The translations under genes were made by a program, and so were the position numbers. Below are positions 17,185 through 28,823 of a DNA stretch of 40,800 nt, piece by piece. Positions within the stretch are counted from its first letter, which is position 1, and each line of letters starts with the position of its first letter. Where the stretch lies: positions 1 to 40,800 of the forward strand of contig CAJCJD010000066.1 of NCBI GenBank assembly GCA_903970555.1, read 5' to 3'. A model generated the notes under the pieces. The model worked only from the letters and a program-made list of their open reading frames with translations. It did not search any database and was not told the DNA's origin. Source of the DNA: Vulcanimicrobiota bacterium. GTDB taxonomy: Bacteria; Pseudomonadota; Gammaproteobacteria; Xanthomonadales; Rhodanobacteraceae.

Positions 17185-18954
17185 ATGGCGACGACCTTAA
17201 AGCCTGTTGACGTAGTCATCGTTGGATTTGGTTGGACTGGCGCGATCGTGGGCCAGCAATTGGCCGATGCAGGCCTTGAGGTGCTGGCTCTGGAGCGAGG
17301 TCCATGGCGCGACACACCCACGGATTTTGCAACGGGTTTTGCTCAGGACGAGCTGCGCTATATGTGGCGGCATCATCTTTTTCAAAACGTCTCCGACGAC
17401 ACGCTCACCATCCGTAACAACGTCAACCAGACCGCACTACCCATGCGGCATCTCGGCTCATTTCTTCTAGGCACAGGTGTTGGCAGTGGTGGCGTGCATT
17501 GGAATGGCCAGATTTGGCGATTCTTGCCTTCGGATTTCCTGACCAAGAGTCATAACGAACAACGCTACGGAAAGAACTCGGTTACCGACTACGATCTCAC
17601 GGTGCAAGATTGGGGTGTGACGTACGAAGAGCTGGAACCTTTCTACAATCAATTCGACGTGCTTTGCGGAACCAGCGGCAAAGCAGGCAATCTCAACGGC
17701 CAGATTCAACCGGGTGGCAATCCGTTCGAGGGTTCGCGTTCGGCGGAATACCCTACCCCACCCATGCCGCAAACGTACGGACCGACGTTGTTCGGCAAAG
17801 CGGCGGCGGAACTCGGGCGACATCCGTTTCCGCACCCCACCGGCAATCTATCGCAGCCCTACGTCAATAATCTTGGCGCACAACTGGGCGCCTGCACGTA
17901 CTGCGGCTTCTGCGAAAAATTCGGTTGCGGCAATTATTCCAAGGCCAGCCCGCAAACTACCGTTTTGCCGTATTTGATGGCTAAGCCCAATTTCACGCTG
18001 CGCACGGAAAGTGAGGTGCTGAAGGTTGAGTTATCTCCCGATCGCAAGCACGCTACCGGCGTCACCTATGTCAACAGCGCTGGCGAGGAATTCTTCCAGC
18101 CAGCGTCGATCGTGATTCTGTCTTCCTACATTCTGCAGAATGTTCGGCTGTTGTTGCTATCAGGCATTGGCACACCGTATGACCCACAGACCGGCGCCGG
18201 TGTAGTCGGGAAGAATTACGCATACCAGACGATGTCATCGGTGAATGTTTTCTTTGATGACAAGCTGATCAATCCGTTTATCGGCGCCGGTGCGCTCGCT
18301 ACCGTGGTCGACGATTTCAACGGCGACAATTTCGATCACTCAGGCCTGGGCTTTATCGGCGGCGCCTACATCGCCGGCATGATTACGGGTGGGCGCCCCA
18401 TCGAAATGATCTACACGCCGCAAGGAACTCCTGCTTGGGGCCTGGCGTGGAAGCATGCGGCGGCCAAGAATTATCTGCGCTCCTTCAGCTTGAGCGTGCA
18501 TGGCTCGTGCATGAGCCATCGTGGAAATTATCTCGACCTGGATCCTACGTACCGAGATGTCCATGGCCGGCCCATGCTGCGGATGACGTTCGACTTTTCG
18601 GACAACGAGCACAAGATGTCAGATTACCTGACGGATCGCGCAGCCGAGATTGCCAAGGCGATGAATCCTCGTGAGATCAAACTCAATCGACGCGTGGGCT
18701 CATGGAACGTTGTGCCTTACCAAACCACTCACAACACCGGCGGAGCAATCATGGGCGATAGCCCCGCCAACAGCGTGATCAATAAATACCTGCAAAGCTG
18801 GGATGTATCCAACGTGTTTTCGATGGGTGCTGGCGCTTTTCCTCAAAACGCCGGCTATAACCCGACAGGCACCGTGGCCGCGTTGGCGTATCACTCGGCG
18901 CAAGCGATCCTGCAGCAATATCTTAAAAATCCCGGTCCATTAGTACAGGCCTAA
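17185..18954 (+). CDS. GMC-family FAD sugar/polyol dehydrogenase, large subunit
   Basis: Catalytic flavoprotein, 589 residues, oxidising a sugar, sugar acid or glucoside in the periplasm. FAD-binding Rossmann loop VVIVGFGWTGA near residue 10-20, then the flavin-binding GSGGVHWNG block. Four cysteines (237, 240, 243, 248) in ACTYCGFCEKFGC resemble the iron-sulfur-binding cysteines of the FAD glucose and fructose dehydrogenases of this family. The C-terminus has the catalytic His/Asn region (TTHNTGG and AGYNPTGTVAALAYHSA). No signal of its own: export with the Tat-tagged subunit 3 fits. Start ATG 17185 follows GGGGAGGG by 6 bases. Electrons pass to the downstream cytochrome. Substrate not determinable; context gives glucoside 3-dehydrogenase or gluconate 2-dehydrogenase as options. 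Confidence 0.88.
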   Translation: MATTLKPVDVVIVGFGWTGAIVGQQLADAGLEVLALERGPWRDTPTDFATGFAQDELRYMWRHHLFQNVSDDTLTIRNNVNQTALPMRHLGSFLLGTGVGSGGVHWNGQIWRFLPSDFLTKSHNEQRYGKNSVTDYDLTVQDWGVTYEELEPFYNQFDVLCGTSGKAGNLNGQIQPGGNPFEGSRSAEYPTPPMPQTYGPTLFGKAAAELGRHPFPHPTGNLSQPYVNNLGAQLGACTYCGFCEKFGCGNYSKASPQTTVLPYLMAKPNFTLRTESEVLKVELSPDRKHATGVTYVNSAGEEFFQPASIVILSSYILQNVRLLLLSGIGTPYDPQTGAGVVGKNYAYQTMSSVNVFFDDKLINPFIGAGALATVVDDFNGDNFDHSGLGFIGGAYIAGMITGGRPIEMIYTPQGTPAWGLAWKHAAAKNYLRSFSLSVHGSCMSHRGNYLDLDPTYRDVHGRPMLRMTFDFSDNEHKMSDYLTDRAAEIAKAMNPREIKLNRRVGSWNVVPYQTTHNTGGAIMGDSPANSVINKYLQSWDVSNVFSMGAGAFPQNAGYNPTGTVAALAYHSAQAILQQYLKNPGPLVQA

Positions 18955-18958
18955 TGCC

Positions 18959-20302
18959 ATGCGCATGCTACTTCGCATCGTAGGGGTGCTGGTTGTCCTC
19001 AGCCTTATTGCTGGCGCCTATTTCGCTTGGAGCCTCAACCACGTCGCCGCGTTGCCCACCGGGCCGGTGACATCGGTAGCGGCGGCGAGGATCTTGCTGA
19101 AACCTATCCCGGATGGCCCCAATGCGGCGCAACTTCGCCAAGGGCAATACCTGGCACGGCTAGGCGACTGTTTGTCGTGCCATTTGCGCGCCGATGGAGA
19201 CGCATTCGCCGGTGGGCTGGGATTGAATACGCCCTTTGGCGTGATCTATTCCTCGAATATTTCTTCAGATCCCGAACACGGCATCGGCCATTGGACGCCC
19301 GATCAGTTTTACCGAGCGATGCATGATGGCGTTGACGCTCAGGGTCAACATCTGTACCCGGCTTTTCCGTATCCGTGGTTTCGCAACTTGAGCCGCGAAG
19401 ACGATGACGCATTGCTGGCTTACTTGAAGACAACACCTCCGGTGGCTTATCAGCCTCCGGGCAATGAACTTTTCTTTCCGATGAATGTGCGTGCGTCGGT
19501 CGCATTGTGGAATGTGATTTCGCTACCGCCGCAACCAGGCGCGCAAACACCACAGGGCGCCAGCCCCGAATGGATTCGTGGCGAAGCTATTGTTCTGGGG
19601 CCTGGCCACTGCAGCCAATGCCACACGCCACGTAACCCGTTCGGCGCAGATACGCGGGGCAAGGCTTTCCAAGGCGGGTTGCTGGACAATTTTGTATCGC
19701 CCGACTTGACCGGCAATGAGCGGACGGGACTGGGACGTTGGAGCATCGACGACATCACCGAGTACTTACACACGGGACGCAATACTCGCGCTGCGGCAGG
19801 CGGACCTATGGGCGATGTCGTCACCTATTCGACCTCAATGATGACGGATGAAGATCGCCATGCCATTGCGGTATATCTGAAGAGCTTGCCTGCCAGCGCA
19901 GATGCCGACTCAACCGCTGCGGACCCAGCATCGATCAAACGTGGCGCTGCTGTTTTCTCGGATGCATGCACCGCTTGCCACCTCGAGAACGCCGTAGGTC
20001 AGCCAACGCTTTTCCCACCGCTAGGAAATAACGCGGTAGCGCAACAAAACGATCCTACGGGCGTGTTGCACATCATTCTCGCGGGCGTGCGCGTGGGTCC
20101 ATCACCGACACGCCCTTCCCCTCTGACAATGCCGAGCTTTGCCTGGAAGCTGACGGATCAGCAGATAGCGGACGTCAGCACCTATATACGCAACAGCTGG
20201 GGCAACCGCGCCTCTCCCGTGACGGCGGCAGATGTGGCAAAGCTGCGCAGCAAGTTGCAGCTGGATGAGGCACGCCTGACTGACAACTCGGGCGATCACT
20301 GA
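18959..20302 (+). CDS. Triheme cytochrome c, dehydrogenase electron-transfer subunit
   Basis: Membrane-anchored periplasmic cytochrome of 447 residues. An N-terminal hydrophobic helix (LLRIVGVLVVLSLIAGAYFAW) anchors or exports it; three CXXCH heme sites follow: CLSCH (71-75), CSQCH (218-222) and CTACH (337-341). This is the arrangement of the gluconate, sorbitol and alcohol dehydrogenase cytochrome subunits that send electrons to ubiquinone. It starts 4 bases after the flavoprotein stop codon, completing a three-gene operon. ATG 18959 or 18965 are both possible starts. No other subunit is present. Confidence 0.92.
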   Translation: MRMLLRIVGVLVVLSLIAGAYFAWSLNHVAALPTGPVTSVAAARILLKPIPDGPNAAQLRQGQYLARLGDCLSCHLRADGDAFAGGLGLNTPFGVIYSSNISSDPEHGIGHWTPDQFYRAMHDGVDAQGQHLYPAFPYPWFRNLSREDDDALLAYLKTTPPVAYQPPGNELFFPMNVRASVALWNVISLPPQPGAQTPQGASPEWIRGEAIVLGPGHCSQCHTPRNPFGADTRGKAFQGGLLDNFVSPDLTGNERTGLGRWSIDDITEYLHTGRNTRAAAGGPMGDVVTYSTSMMTDEDRHAIAVYLKSLPASADADSTAADPASIKRGAAVFSDACTACHLENAVGQPTLFPPLGNNAVAQQNDPTGVLHIILAGVRVGPSPTRPSPLTMPSFAWKLTDQQIADVSTYIRNSWGNRASPVTAADVAKLRSKLQLDEARLTDNSGDH

Positions 20303-20373
20303 CTTTTGTACTGTTTGACACCTTTAGTCGGCGTGCCGCCAGGTCCTTCATCGCTCCGGCAACGATCAAACCA

Positions 20374-22776
<2,403 letters not shown>

Positions 22777-22780
<4 letters not shown>

Positions 22781-22836
22781 AGCCGCATCTCCGCCACGCA
22801 TCGAACGGCGAACAGATGGATTGCCTGCTTCAACAT
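22777..22836 (-). CDS. Possible 19-codon leader ORF coupled to glpF
   Basis: A short frame begins at an ATG preceded by GGGAGG, the best ribosome binding site in the glpD-glpF gap, and encodes MLKQAIHLFAVRCVAEMRL. Its TGA overlaps the glpF ATG (ATGA). This arrangement suits translational coupling. It may be a leader, or the strong site may have served a longer glpF start lost by frameshift. Confidence 0.35.
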
Positions 22837-23004
22837 AGTGTTCCTCCCATAACGCTCTCTACTCCCTGCCCACCCTTACGTGCCGTGATATCCGAGAGAC
22901 GCCTTTCAGCGGCAAAACGGCTTGAACATTACTGACGGCCATGCAAGATCGGGCGTCCTGACCACGAAGTGCAACTATCTTCCATTTGCGCAGACAGTGT
23001 TGAC

Positions 23005-24513
23005 TCAAGAAAACGATGCGCGCCGTGCTGGTGCATCCGCGAGATACGCTGTCAGCCGCGCCACTTGCTCAGCACTGAAGCGCAAGCCGAGCTTGCTGCG
23101 ACGCCATAGCACATCCGTTGCCTCTACTGCCCATTCCATAGCGCGCAGGTAATCCACTTCGGCCTGATAAAGATCGGCGCCGAAATGCTCCCCTAAGTCC
23201 TGCAAGGAATGCGCTTGTCCGAGAATGCGCGTCGTTCGGCTTCCATAGCTGTGCACAAGGCGCCAGGCCAACTGCTCTGGCAACCACGGGTGCGACGATT
23301 GCAGTTCGCGCTGCAATATGTCGATATCCTGCCGCTCACCGCCGGGAAGTGGGTGACCTTTGGACGTCCATGCTCCCGACGCATGCGGAAATACTGGCGC
23401 TAGCCGATCCATCGCGTCTTCGGCCAGCCTACGAGACGTGGTCATCTTGCCGCCGAACACGTTAAGCAATGGCGCGCCTTGCTCATCCAGCTCAAGCAGG
23501 TAATCGCGCGTGACTTCTGAGGCATTGCCGGACTCATCACCCACCAGTGGACGCACGCCGCTGTAGCTCCACACCACGTCGTTAGGCGCAATGCTGCGCT
23601 TGAAGTAGCGATTTGCCGCTTCGCAGAGATAATTTGTTTCTTCGATGTTGATATGCGGTGCGGACGGATCGTCGTGATAGTCGACATCGGTGGTGCCGAT
23701 GAGAGTGAAATCGCGTTCGTAGGGAATGGCAAAAACGATGCGGTGATCGGGCTGCTGAAAGATGTAAGCATGGTGATGATCGAAGAGGCGAGGCACGACG
23801 ATATGACTGCCCTTGACCAAACGCAGCGCGTGATCGTGTCCGATCTTGGCAACTTGATCGAGGAACTGCACCACCCAGGGACCAGTGGCGTTGACCAGAG
23901 CCTTGGCCCTTACGGTTGAAACCTCACCGTGCGCTGTTTGCAGTTGCGCGGTCCAACCATCAGCATCGCGACTGGTACTGACACAACGTGTTCGCGTAAA
24001 GATGGTCGCGCCACGCTCCATCGCATCCATCGCATTAAGAACCACCAGCCGTGCATCCTGCACAAAAGCATCGGAATAAACGAAGCCGGTGTGAAATTCA
24101 TTGCGCAACGGTGGGCCGGCCTCATGATGCTTCAACGATACGCGCCGTGATCCAGGCAGCGTGCGTCGGCCTCGATCGAGGTTGTCATATAGAAACAGCC
24201 CCAGGCGGATCAACCATGCCGGCCGAAGATGCGACTGGTGCGGCAGCACAAAGCGCAACGGCGAGATGATATGCGGGGCTGTGTGCAGTAGTACTTCACG
24301 TTCGACCAGGGCTTTGCCCACCAAGGCGAACTCATACTGTTCCAGATAGCGTAGGCCGCCGTGGATGAGCTTGGTACTGGCGCTGGAAGTGTGTGCGGCC
24401 AAATCATCGCGCTCGCACAGGCAGACCGAGAGCCCTCGTCCCGCGGCATCGCGCGCAATGGCGGCACCATTCACCCCGCCACCGATCACCAAAAGATCGA
24501 ACTGCTCAGTCAT
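23005..24513 (-). CDS. glpD: Glycerol-3-phosphate dehydrogenase (aerobic, FAD)
   Basis: Membrane-associated flavoprotein that oxidises glycerol 3-phosphate to dihydroxyacetone phosphate and feeds the quinone pool; 502 residues, the family length. FAD-binding N-terminus FDLLVIGGGVNGAAIARDAAGRG, then STKLIHGGLRYLEQYEF, the GTTDVDYHDDP block, WSYSGVRPLVGDESGNASEV and NVFGGKMTTSRRLAEDAMD, all typical of GlpD. First gene of the glp group; glpF follows after 224 bases, so glpF-glpK may also have their own promoter. No glpR repressor gene is present in the window. Confidence 0.97.
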   Translation of the reverse strand: MTEQFDLLVIGGGVNGAAIARDAAGRGLSVCLCERDDLAAHTSSASTKLIHGGLRYLEQYEFALVGKALVEREVLLHTAPHIISPLRFVLPHQSHLRPAWLIRLGLFLYDNLDRGRRTLPGSRRVSLKHHEAGPPLRNEFHTGFVYSDAFVQDARLVVLNAMDAMERGATIFTRTRCVSTSRDADGWTAQLQTAHGEVSTVRAKALVNATGPWVVQFLDQVAKIGHDHALRLVKGSHIVVPRLFDHHHAYIFQQPDHRIVFAIPYERDFTLIGTTDVDYHDDPSAPHINIEETNYLCEAANRYFKRSIAPNDVVWSYSGVRPLVGDESGNASEVTRDYLLELDEQGAPLLNVFGGKMTTSRRLAEDAMDRLAPVFPHASGAWTSKGHPLPGGERQDIDILQRELQSSHPWLPEQLAWRLVHSYGSRTTRILGQAHSLQDLGEHFGADLYQAEVDYLRAMEWAVEATDVLWRRSKLGLRFSAEQVARLTAYLADAPARRASFS

Positions 24514-25096
24514 TGCCCCATCCTACGATCGGCTTTCAGGACCGCCCAAGCGTGGTCATTAGCTAGTAGCGTAAAAGATTGTTTGCCGCGCGAGTTCGGA
24601 ATGTATGTGTTTGCCTGTATGGAACACAAGATTCGATGCTGGTCCGTTCCGTCAAAGATCCGCTTAATGTGATGGTCAGCCCCTGGATCACCATGTGCTC
24701 CGGCGTCACGCTCCAGCATCCCGCCCTAGGATGGCATCGAAATGCTTTTAATAATCTGATTTATAAGAACAAAACTCATTGGCAGTCACCTATTCGAAGT
24801 CTAACTTGATGAGGCCCGTCGCCCGTCGCTCAACCATGCGACCTCGCCCGCCAAACGCGTCATTCCGTTCTTGAGCGCTATGGGCGGCTCTATCGGCTGT
24901 TCCGTGCAAGTCGCATCGAAGTCATGTGATGGATGAATCTAGCGATCCATGGCAACACCTTGGTGCAATAGTGATCCACGCTGTCGGCGCCTAACATTGT
25001 TGGAAACGAAAAACGTATCTCAGGCCGCGCGTCAACGGCTGATCATCTGGCTGTTGAGAGTCGCGCCCTGGCAACTATCAAATACGGAGCAACCGT
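24514..25096. other. Intergenic region between glpD and the VOC gene
   Basis: The 583 bases between the divergent genes contain no gene I can support; small frames overlap the start of glpD or lack a ribosome binding site. The stretch around 24740-24785 is AT-rich, probably promoter. I looked for a GlpR-type inverted repeat and did not find a convincing one. Confidence 0.5.
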
Positions 25097-25630
25097 ATGA
25101 GCGAGACCTCACGCCCCGCGCCTATTGAAATGAGGATCGAGATTGTCGTGATCCCGGTTTCCGACGTCGACCAGGCCAAACGCTTCTATGGCGATTTGGG
25201 CTGGAGGCTGGACATAGACTTCAAGGCATCGGATGGCTACCGCGTGATTCAATTCACGCCACCCGGCTCCGATTGCTCAGTGATCTTTGGGAAGAACGTT
25301 ACGTTAGCCGCGCCCGGTTCGGCCCAAGGGCTGTATCTAGTTGTCCCCGATATTGTTGCCACACGCGAGGAGCTTGTCCGTCGAGGAATACCCGTGAGCG
25401 AGCTGTTTCACGACACGGGTGGCGTCTTCCACCATGCAGACTCCAAAGGTGTTGTGCAGGGTGCGAATCCTGACCGACATAGCTATGCCACCTATGCATC
25501 GTTCAAAGATCCGGATGGGAATGGTTGGCTGATACAGGAGGTCACTGCACGCCTATCTGGCGACGTGAAGGCGGGCGACCCCAGGTTCACGAAGGAGATC
25601 GTGGACTTTATTCGTGGTGCAACAACCTGA
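25097..25630 (+). CDS. Glyoxalase/VOC-family protein
   Basis: Cytosolic protein of 177 residues with the vicinal oxygen chelate fold: two beta-alpha-beta-beta-beta modules seen as IEIVVIPVSDVDQAKRFYGDLGW and the later GLYLVVPDIVATREELVRRGIPV, ending in the FKDPDGNGWLIQEV block. Such proteins detoxify or dioxygenate small molecules, or give antibiotic resistance; function here is unknown. The ATG follows CGGAG by about 8 bases. It stands alone between the glp genes and the convergent cyclase gene. Confidence 0.85.
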   Translation: MSETSRPAPIEMRIEIVVIPVSDVDQAKRFYGDLGWRLDIDFKASDGYRVIQFTPPGSDCSVIFGKNVTLAAPGSAQGLYLVVPDIVATREELVRRGIPVSELFHDTGGVFHHADSKGVVQGANPDRHSYATYASFKDPDGNGWLIQEVTARLSGDVKAGDPRFTKEIVDFIRGATT

Positions 25631-25797
25631 ACATGTAACTGGCGTATGGGGCGATCGATCGCGAGATATATGAAAAGGACCCAAAAGCCCTTTAAACCTT
25701 TCAGCTATCGCCTACCCGCTCCGCTACACCCGAAACAATTTCAGAATGTGCCAGCGATAGCTCAGGCGAGTCGCCGAATCTCTGAGTTATTCCCTCA

Positions 25798-26883
25798 TCA
25801 CTCGATGATTGGCCATGCGTAACGGGCGATGGTTCTAACAAACGGTGCTGGGAATGCAGCATCGTGCTTGCGCAACCGTTTGATGGTGTTCATCGCGGCG
25901 TCGGCTTTGTTTAGAAGAGCTTGGGCACTGGCACAATTCGGCTCGGCTACCACTGCGCCGACGCTCGCGCCTTCGTAATCGATGAGCGCAGAATCCAACT
26001 TAAAGCGCCCTTTCGTAGCACTCTCCAATCGCCGAGCTAACGCTGCACCGGCCTCGTCAGCCCTCTCCCGCTGCTCCTGCGCCAATATCACAAATTCATC
26101 GCTACCAACACGTGCAGCCATGTCGCTATCGCGCAGCATCCGCCGTATTCGCTTCGCCACCGCTTGCAGGAGTTGGTCGCCGATTTCATGTCCAAACCGA
26201 TCGTTGATCGGTTTGAAATTATCCAGGTCGACAGAGGCAACGATGAGTGCTTGACCTTCTTGGGGAGATGCAAGGCGTCGTTGCATTTCTTCCAGCAACG
26301 CACGTCGATTGGGCAACTGCGTCATGGCATCGGTCAGGGCCGTCGTCGCAAGGGAACTGTTGGCTTGGTGCAGCGCTGCAAGCAGCCGTTCCCGTTCAAC
26401 CTGCTGACTGATCAAATGCGCGAACAGTGAAAGGATGTGCGTCGACGTTTCCGAGCGTGGCTTGCGCTCATCGCTTGCAGCGCAAAGAGTCCCGAAAAGT
26501 TCGCCACCTTTTCCGCGAATCGGGGCGCTCAAGTAGGTGACCATTCCTAGCGCGCTGCCCATTTCGCAGTCTCCCCATTGGCCCGGGACATCGTCCGTGT
26601 AGAACCGACTTTCGTCCAATGCGCGTTTACAGAGGCTGCTTTGCCAGGGCGTGGACAGACCTTCCGGCACAGTCAGACGATAGGTATTGCGCGCGTATAG
26701 GACATGTAGGACGCCCGCTGATTCGTCCAGCCGGGTCATATATGTCGATTCCATCCCCGTGGCCGTCTGCAGAAGTTCGAGGAGTGGCCGGGCCAACGCC
26801 TCGAGCGTATGTGCATGAGTGACGGTGGCGACCAATGCACCAAGAAGACTGGACGGAACACTGGTACGGGTGAGGTAGTTCAT
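25798..26883 (-). CDS. GAF-GGDEF diguanylate cyclase
   Basis: Cyclic-di-GMP synthase of 361 residues. N-terminal GAF-like sensor (about 25-165, with LCKRALDESRFYTDDVP and YLSAPIRGKGGELFGTLCA), then a short coiled linker and a GGDEF domain (DAMTQLPNRRALLEEM to the end). The nucleotide-binding VDLDNFKPINDRFGHEIGD segment is present. The catalytic loop reads GSDEF (residues 260-264) instead of GGDEF/GGEEF, and an RxxD inhibitory site (Arg251-Asp254) stands five residues before it. No membrane segment: cytosolic sensor. The ligand of the GAF domain is unknown. Monocistronic. Confidence 0.88.
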   Translation of the reverse strand: MNYLTRTSVPSSLLGALVATVTHAHTLEALARPLLELLQTATGMESTYMTRLDESAGVLHVLYARNTYRLTVPEGLSTPWQSSLCKRALDESRFYTDDVPGQWGDCEMGSALGMVTYLSAPIRGKGGELFGTLCAASDERKPRSETSTHILSLFAHLISQQVERERLLAALHQANSSLATTALTDAMTQLPNRRALLEEMQRRLASPQEGQALIVASVDLDNFKPINDRFGHEIGDQLLQAVAKRIRRMLRDSDMAARVGSDEFVILAQEQRERADEAGAALARRLESATKGRFKLDSALIDYEGASVGAVVAEPNCASAQALLNKADAAMNTIKRLRKHDAAFPAPFVRTIARYAWPIIE

Positions 26884-27126
26884 ATGGATGGATATCGGCA
26901 GCTGGCGAGAGGCCTTAAAGCTCTCTATGCCCGAGGGACGCCACTCACTCTTCTGCCGCAGTCGCGTTTTGCGATATTCGCCATTGGTCTGGCTAACGCA
27001 GAGTCGTTAGACGGCAGTGTGCCTGATATTAAAGAACATTAATAATCATCAGTAAGTATATGAAATAAAGAGTTTTAGATGGTTCGATTCATGCACCGCG
27101 TGGCCCCAGGATCGCCGCCATCCGTG

Positions 27127-27672
27127 CTAAGCGTCAAAGGCCGCCAGCGTTTCGGATAACAATTCCTCCGACAAAGCGTCGTCATCGACCGCCCGCGCCA
27201 ACACCATCGCGCCGATCATTGCAGCCCAATGAGTTATGGCTATTCGCCGACGCTCCTCGACCGTGTCGCCCGGCGCGGTCAGGCTGAAGCGTTCTATCTG
27301 CGCCTTTACCGCTTTCGTTATCACAGCGCGCGTCGCCGGTGACGCCCGTGCCGCCTCGCAGCCAAGGGCGGAAAAAATGCAGCCGCCCGCCTGGTCATCG
27401 CGATGCTCCAGTGAAAGATAGCGCTGCGCGAAGGTGTCCAGATCAAGCTTGGCGCCCGGGCTGCCCTCGGGTGACAGCACGTGGGCGAACACGTTGGCGA
27501 CCAGGTCATCCTTCGATTCGAAGTGGTTGTAGAAGGCGCCATGGGTGAGTCCTGCAGCCTTGGTGATATCGGAAACGCTGACCCCGTCGCACCCCCGTTC
27601 ACGCATTAAGCCCGCCGCAGCGTCCAGGATCCGGCGCTTGTTATCGGCAAGGCGGTCACGGCTGATTTTCAT
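27127..27672 (-). CDS. TetR-family transcriptional repressor
   Basis: DNA-binding regulator of 181 residues: N-terminal helix-turn-helix (RILDAAAGLMRERGCDGVSV, then DITKAAGLTHGAFYNHFESK) and a ligand-binding C-terminal domain with GCIFSALGCEA. ATG 27672 is preceded by CGGAG at 7 bases. It is divergent from the SDR gene, sharing a long inverted repeat; the usual picture is repression of the SDR and itself, relieved by a small ligand. The C-terminal type recalls NemR/AcuR-like regulators, which sense electrophiles or similar compounds; this is a suggestion only. Confidence 0.9.
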   Translation of the reverse strand: MKISRDRLADNKRRILDAAAGLMRERGCDGVSVSDITKAAGLTHGAFYNHFESKDDLVANVFAHVLSPEGSPGAKLDLDTFAQRYLSLEHRDDQAGGCIFSALGCEAARASPATRAVITKAVKAQIERFSLTAPGDTVEERRRIAITHWAAMIGAMVLARAVDDDALSEELLSETLAAFDA

Positions 27673-27699
27673 GGATGGGCTCCGGTTGGCTTGACTTTA

Positions 27700-27748
27700 A
27701 TAATGACGATCATCACCATTGAAATCCAATAGTGATGCCCATCATTAT
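27700..27748. promoter_or_regulatory. Long inverted repeat between tetR and SDR, probable operator
   Basis: Two arms of 22 bases (27700-27721 and 27727-27748) match in inverted orientation at 18 of 22 positions around a 5-base centre. Arms begin ATAATGA and share CATCAC and ATTG. This is much longer than chance and lies between divergent genes, so it is the likely TetR-family operator, possibly two adjoining dimer sites. Confidence 0.7.
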
Positions 27749-27789
27749 AGATGCTCCAGCCCTCCCCGACACTAACCACAGAGCCGCTT

Positions 27790-28578
27790 ATGAACTCACC
27801 AACCCCCACAGCACTCGTTACCGGCGCCTCCAGCGGTATCGGCACTATCTACGCCAAGCGCCTTGCCCAGCGTGGCCACCCGCTTATCCTCGTCGCGCGA
27901 GATACAGCTCGCCTGAATGCTCTCGCCACCGAATTGCGAGCAAGTGCGAAGGTGGATGTCGATGTGCTGCCGGCAGATCTCACCCATAGCCGTGAGCGTT
28001 TGGCTGTCGAAAACCGCCTCCGTGAAGACACATCGATTGGTCTGCTGGTAAACAATGCAGGCGCGGCAGCTCCGGGCGGCTTTGTCGATGCGGACACTGA
28101 CAAGCTGGAAAGTCTGATCACCTTAAATGCGCTCGCCGTGACGCGACTTACCGCTGCCGTGCTCCCTGGCATGCTGGCACGCGGGAAGGGCTCGATCATC
28201 AATATCGCCTCGGTGGTGGGTCTTGCTCCAGAAATTTCCTTGGGCATCTATGGCGCGACGAAAGCCTTCGTCATTGCGATGTCCCAGGCGCTCGCCGCGG
28301 AAGTAAGTGGCAAAGGCATTTACGTGCAAGCCGTGCTCCCCGCCGCCACACGCACAGAGATATGGGAACGCTCCGGCCGAGACGTCAACGCGCTGCGAGG
28401 CGTCATGGATGTCGAAGAATTGGTGGATGCCGCCTTGGTCGGCTTCGACCGTCGTGAGGCAATTACGATTCCGCCGTTGCCTGACGCCGCTCAATGGCAA
28501 GCCTATGAGGCAGCTCGCCTCGCCATGTTGCCGAATTTTGCGCAGGAACACGCTGCCGAACGTTATCGCGCGGTGTAA
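27790..28578 (+). CDS. Short-chain dehydrogenase/reductase
   Basis: NAD(P)-dependent oxidoreductase of 262 residues. Cofactor site TALVTGASSGIGTIYAKRLA, the NNAGAA motif after LLVNNAG, the catalytic Ser region IINIASVVGLAP and the Tyr-x-x-x-Lys pair in GIYGATKAFVIAM are all intact. The likely start is MNSPTP (27790); thirteen further codons upstream lie over the operator and are not used. Substrate unknown; similar enzymes reduce aldehydes, ketones or quinones. The divergent tetR suggests induction by its substrate. A terminator follows at 28697. Confidence 0.9.
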   Translation: MNSPTPTALVTGASSGIGTIYAKRLAQRGHPLILVARDTARLNALATELRASAKVDVDVLPADLTHSRERLAVENRLREDTSIGLLVNNAGAAAPGGFVDADTDKLESLITLNALAVTRLTAAVLPGMLARGKGSIINIASVVGLAPEISLGIYGATKAFVIAMSQALAAEVSGKGIYVQAVLPAATRTEIWERSGRDVNALRGVMDVEELVDAALVGFDRREAITIPPLPDAAQWQAYEAARLAMLPNFAQEHAAERYRAV

Positions 28579-28696
28579 GTGAAATGTACCCAAGAAGACG
28601 AAGCCCCATAGTGGCTATCGTGAGAACGGCGCAACCACACTAGTGGTTTACCGAACGATTAATCGCCTCTCTGCTGTAACCGTTGCTTGAACTACC

Positions 28697-28740
28697 GGCG
28701 CCAGTGAGTGCTTCACTTGCACTCTTGGCGCCGTTTTTTT
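28697..28740 (+). terminator. Rho-independent terminator after the SDR gene
   Basis: GGCGCC pairs with GGCGCC (28697-28702 with 28727-28732), extended inward by CA/TT-type pairs and by GAGTGC against GCACTC, then seven T (28734-28740). This is a strong plus-strand terminator. It lies 118 bases after the SDR stop, with nothing recognisable between. Confidence 0.75.
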
Positions 28741-28823
28741 GCCGCTACATAGACCCGTTTCCGACGGCTGGAATTTCGTTGTGCCGCAATTGCCAGCGTG
28801 TTGCCCCAAAGGCGCCAACGCCC

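Noticed and set aside
25650-25665. GCGATCGATCGC palindrome between the VOC and cyclase genes
   Set aside because: Short self-complementary string in a convergent spacer; common by chance in GC-rich DNA and without a promoter nearby.
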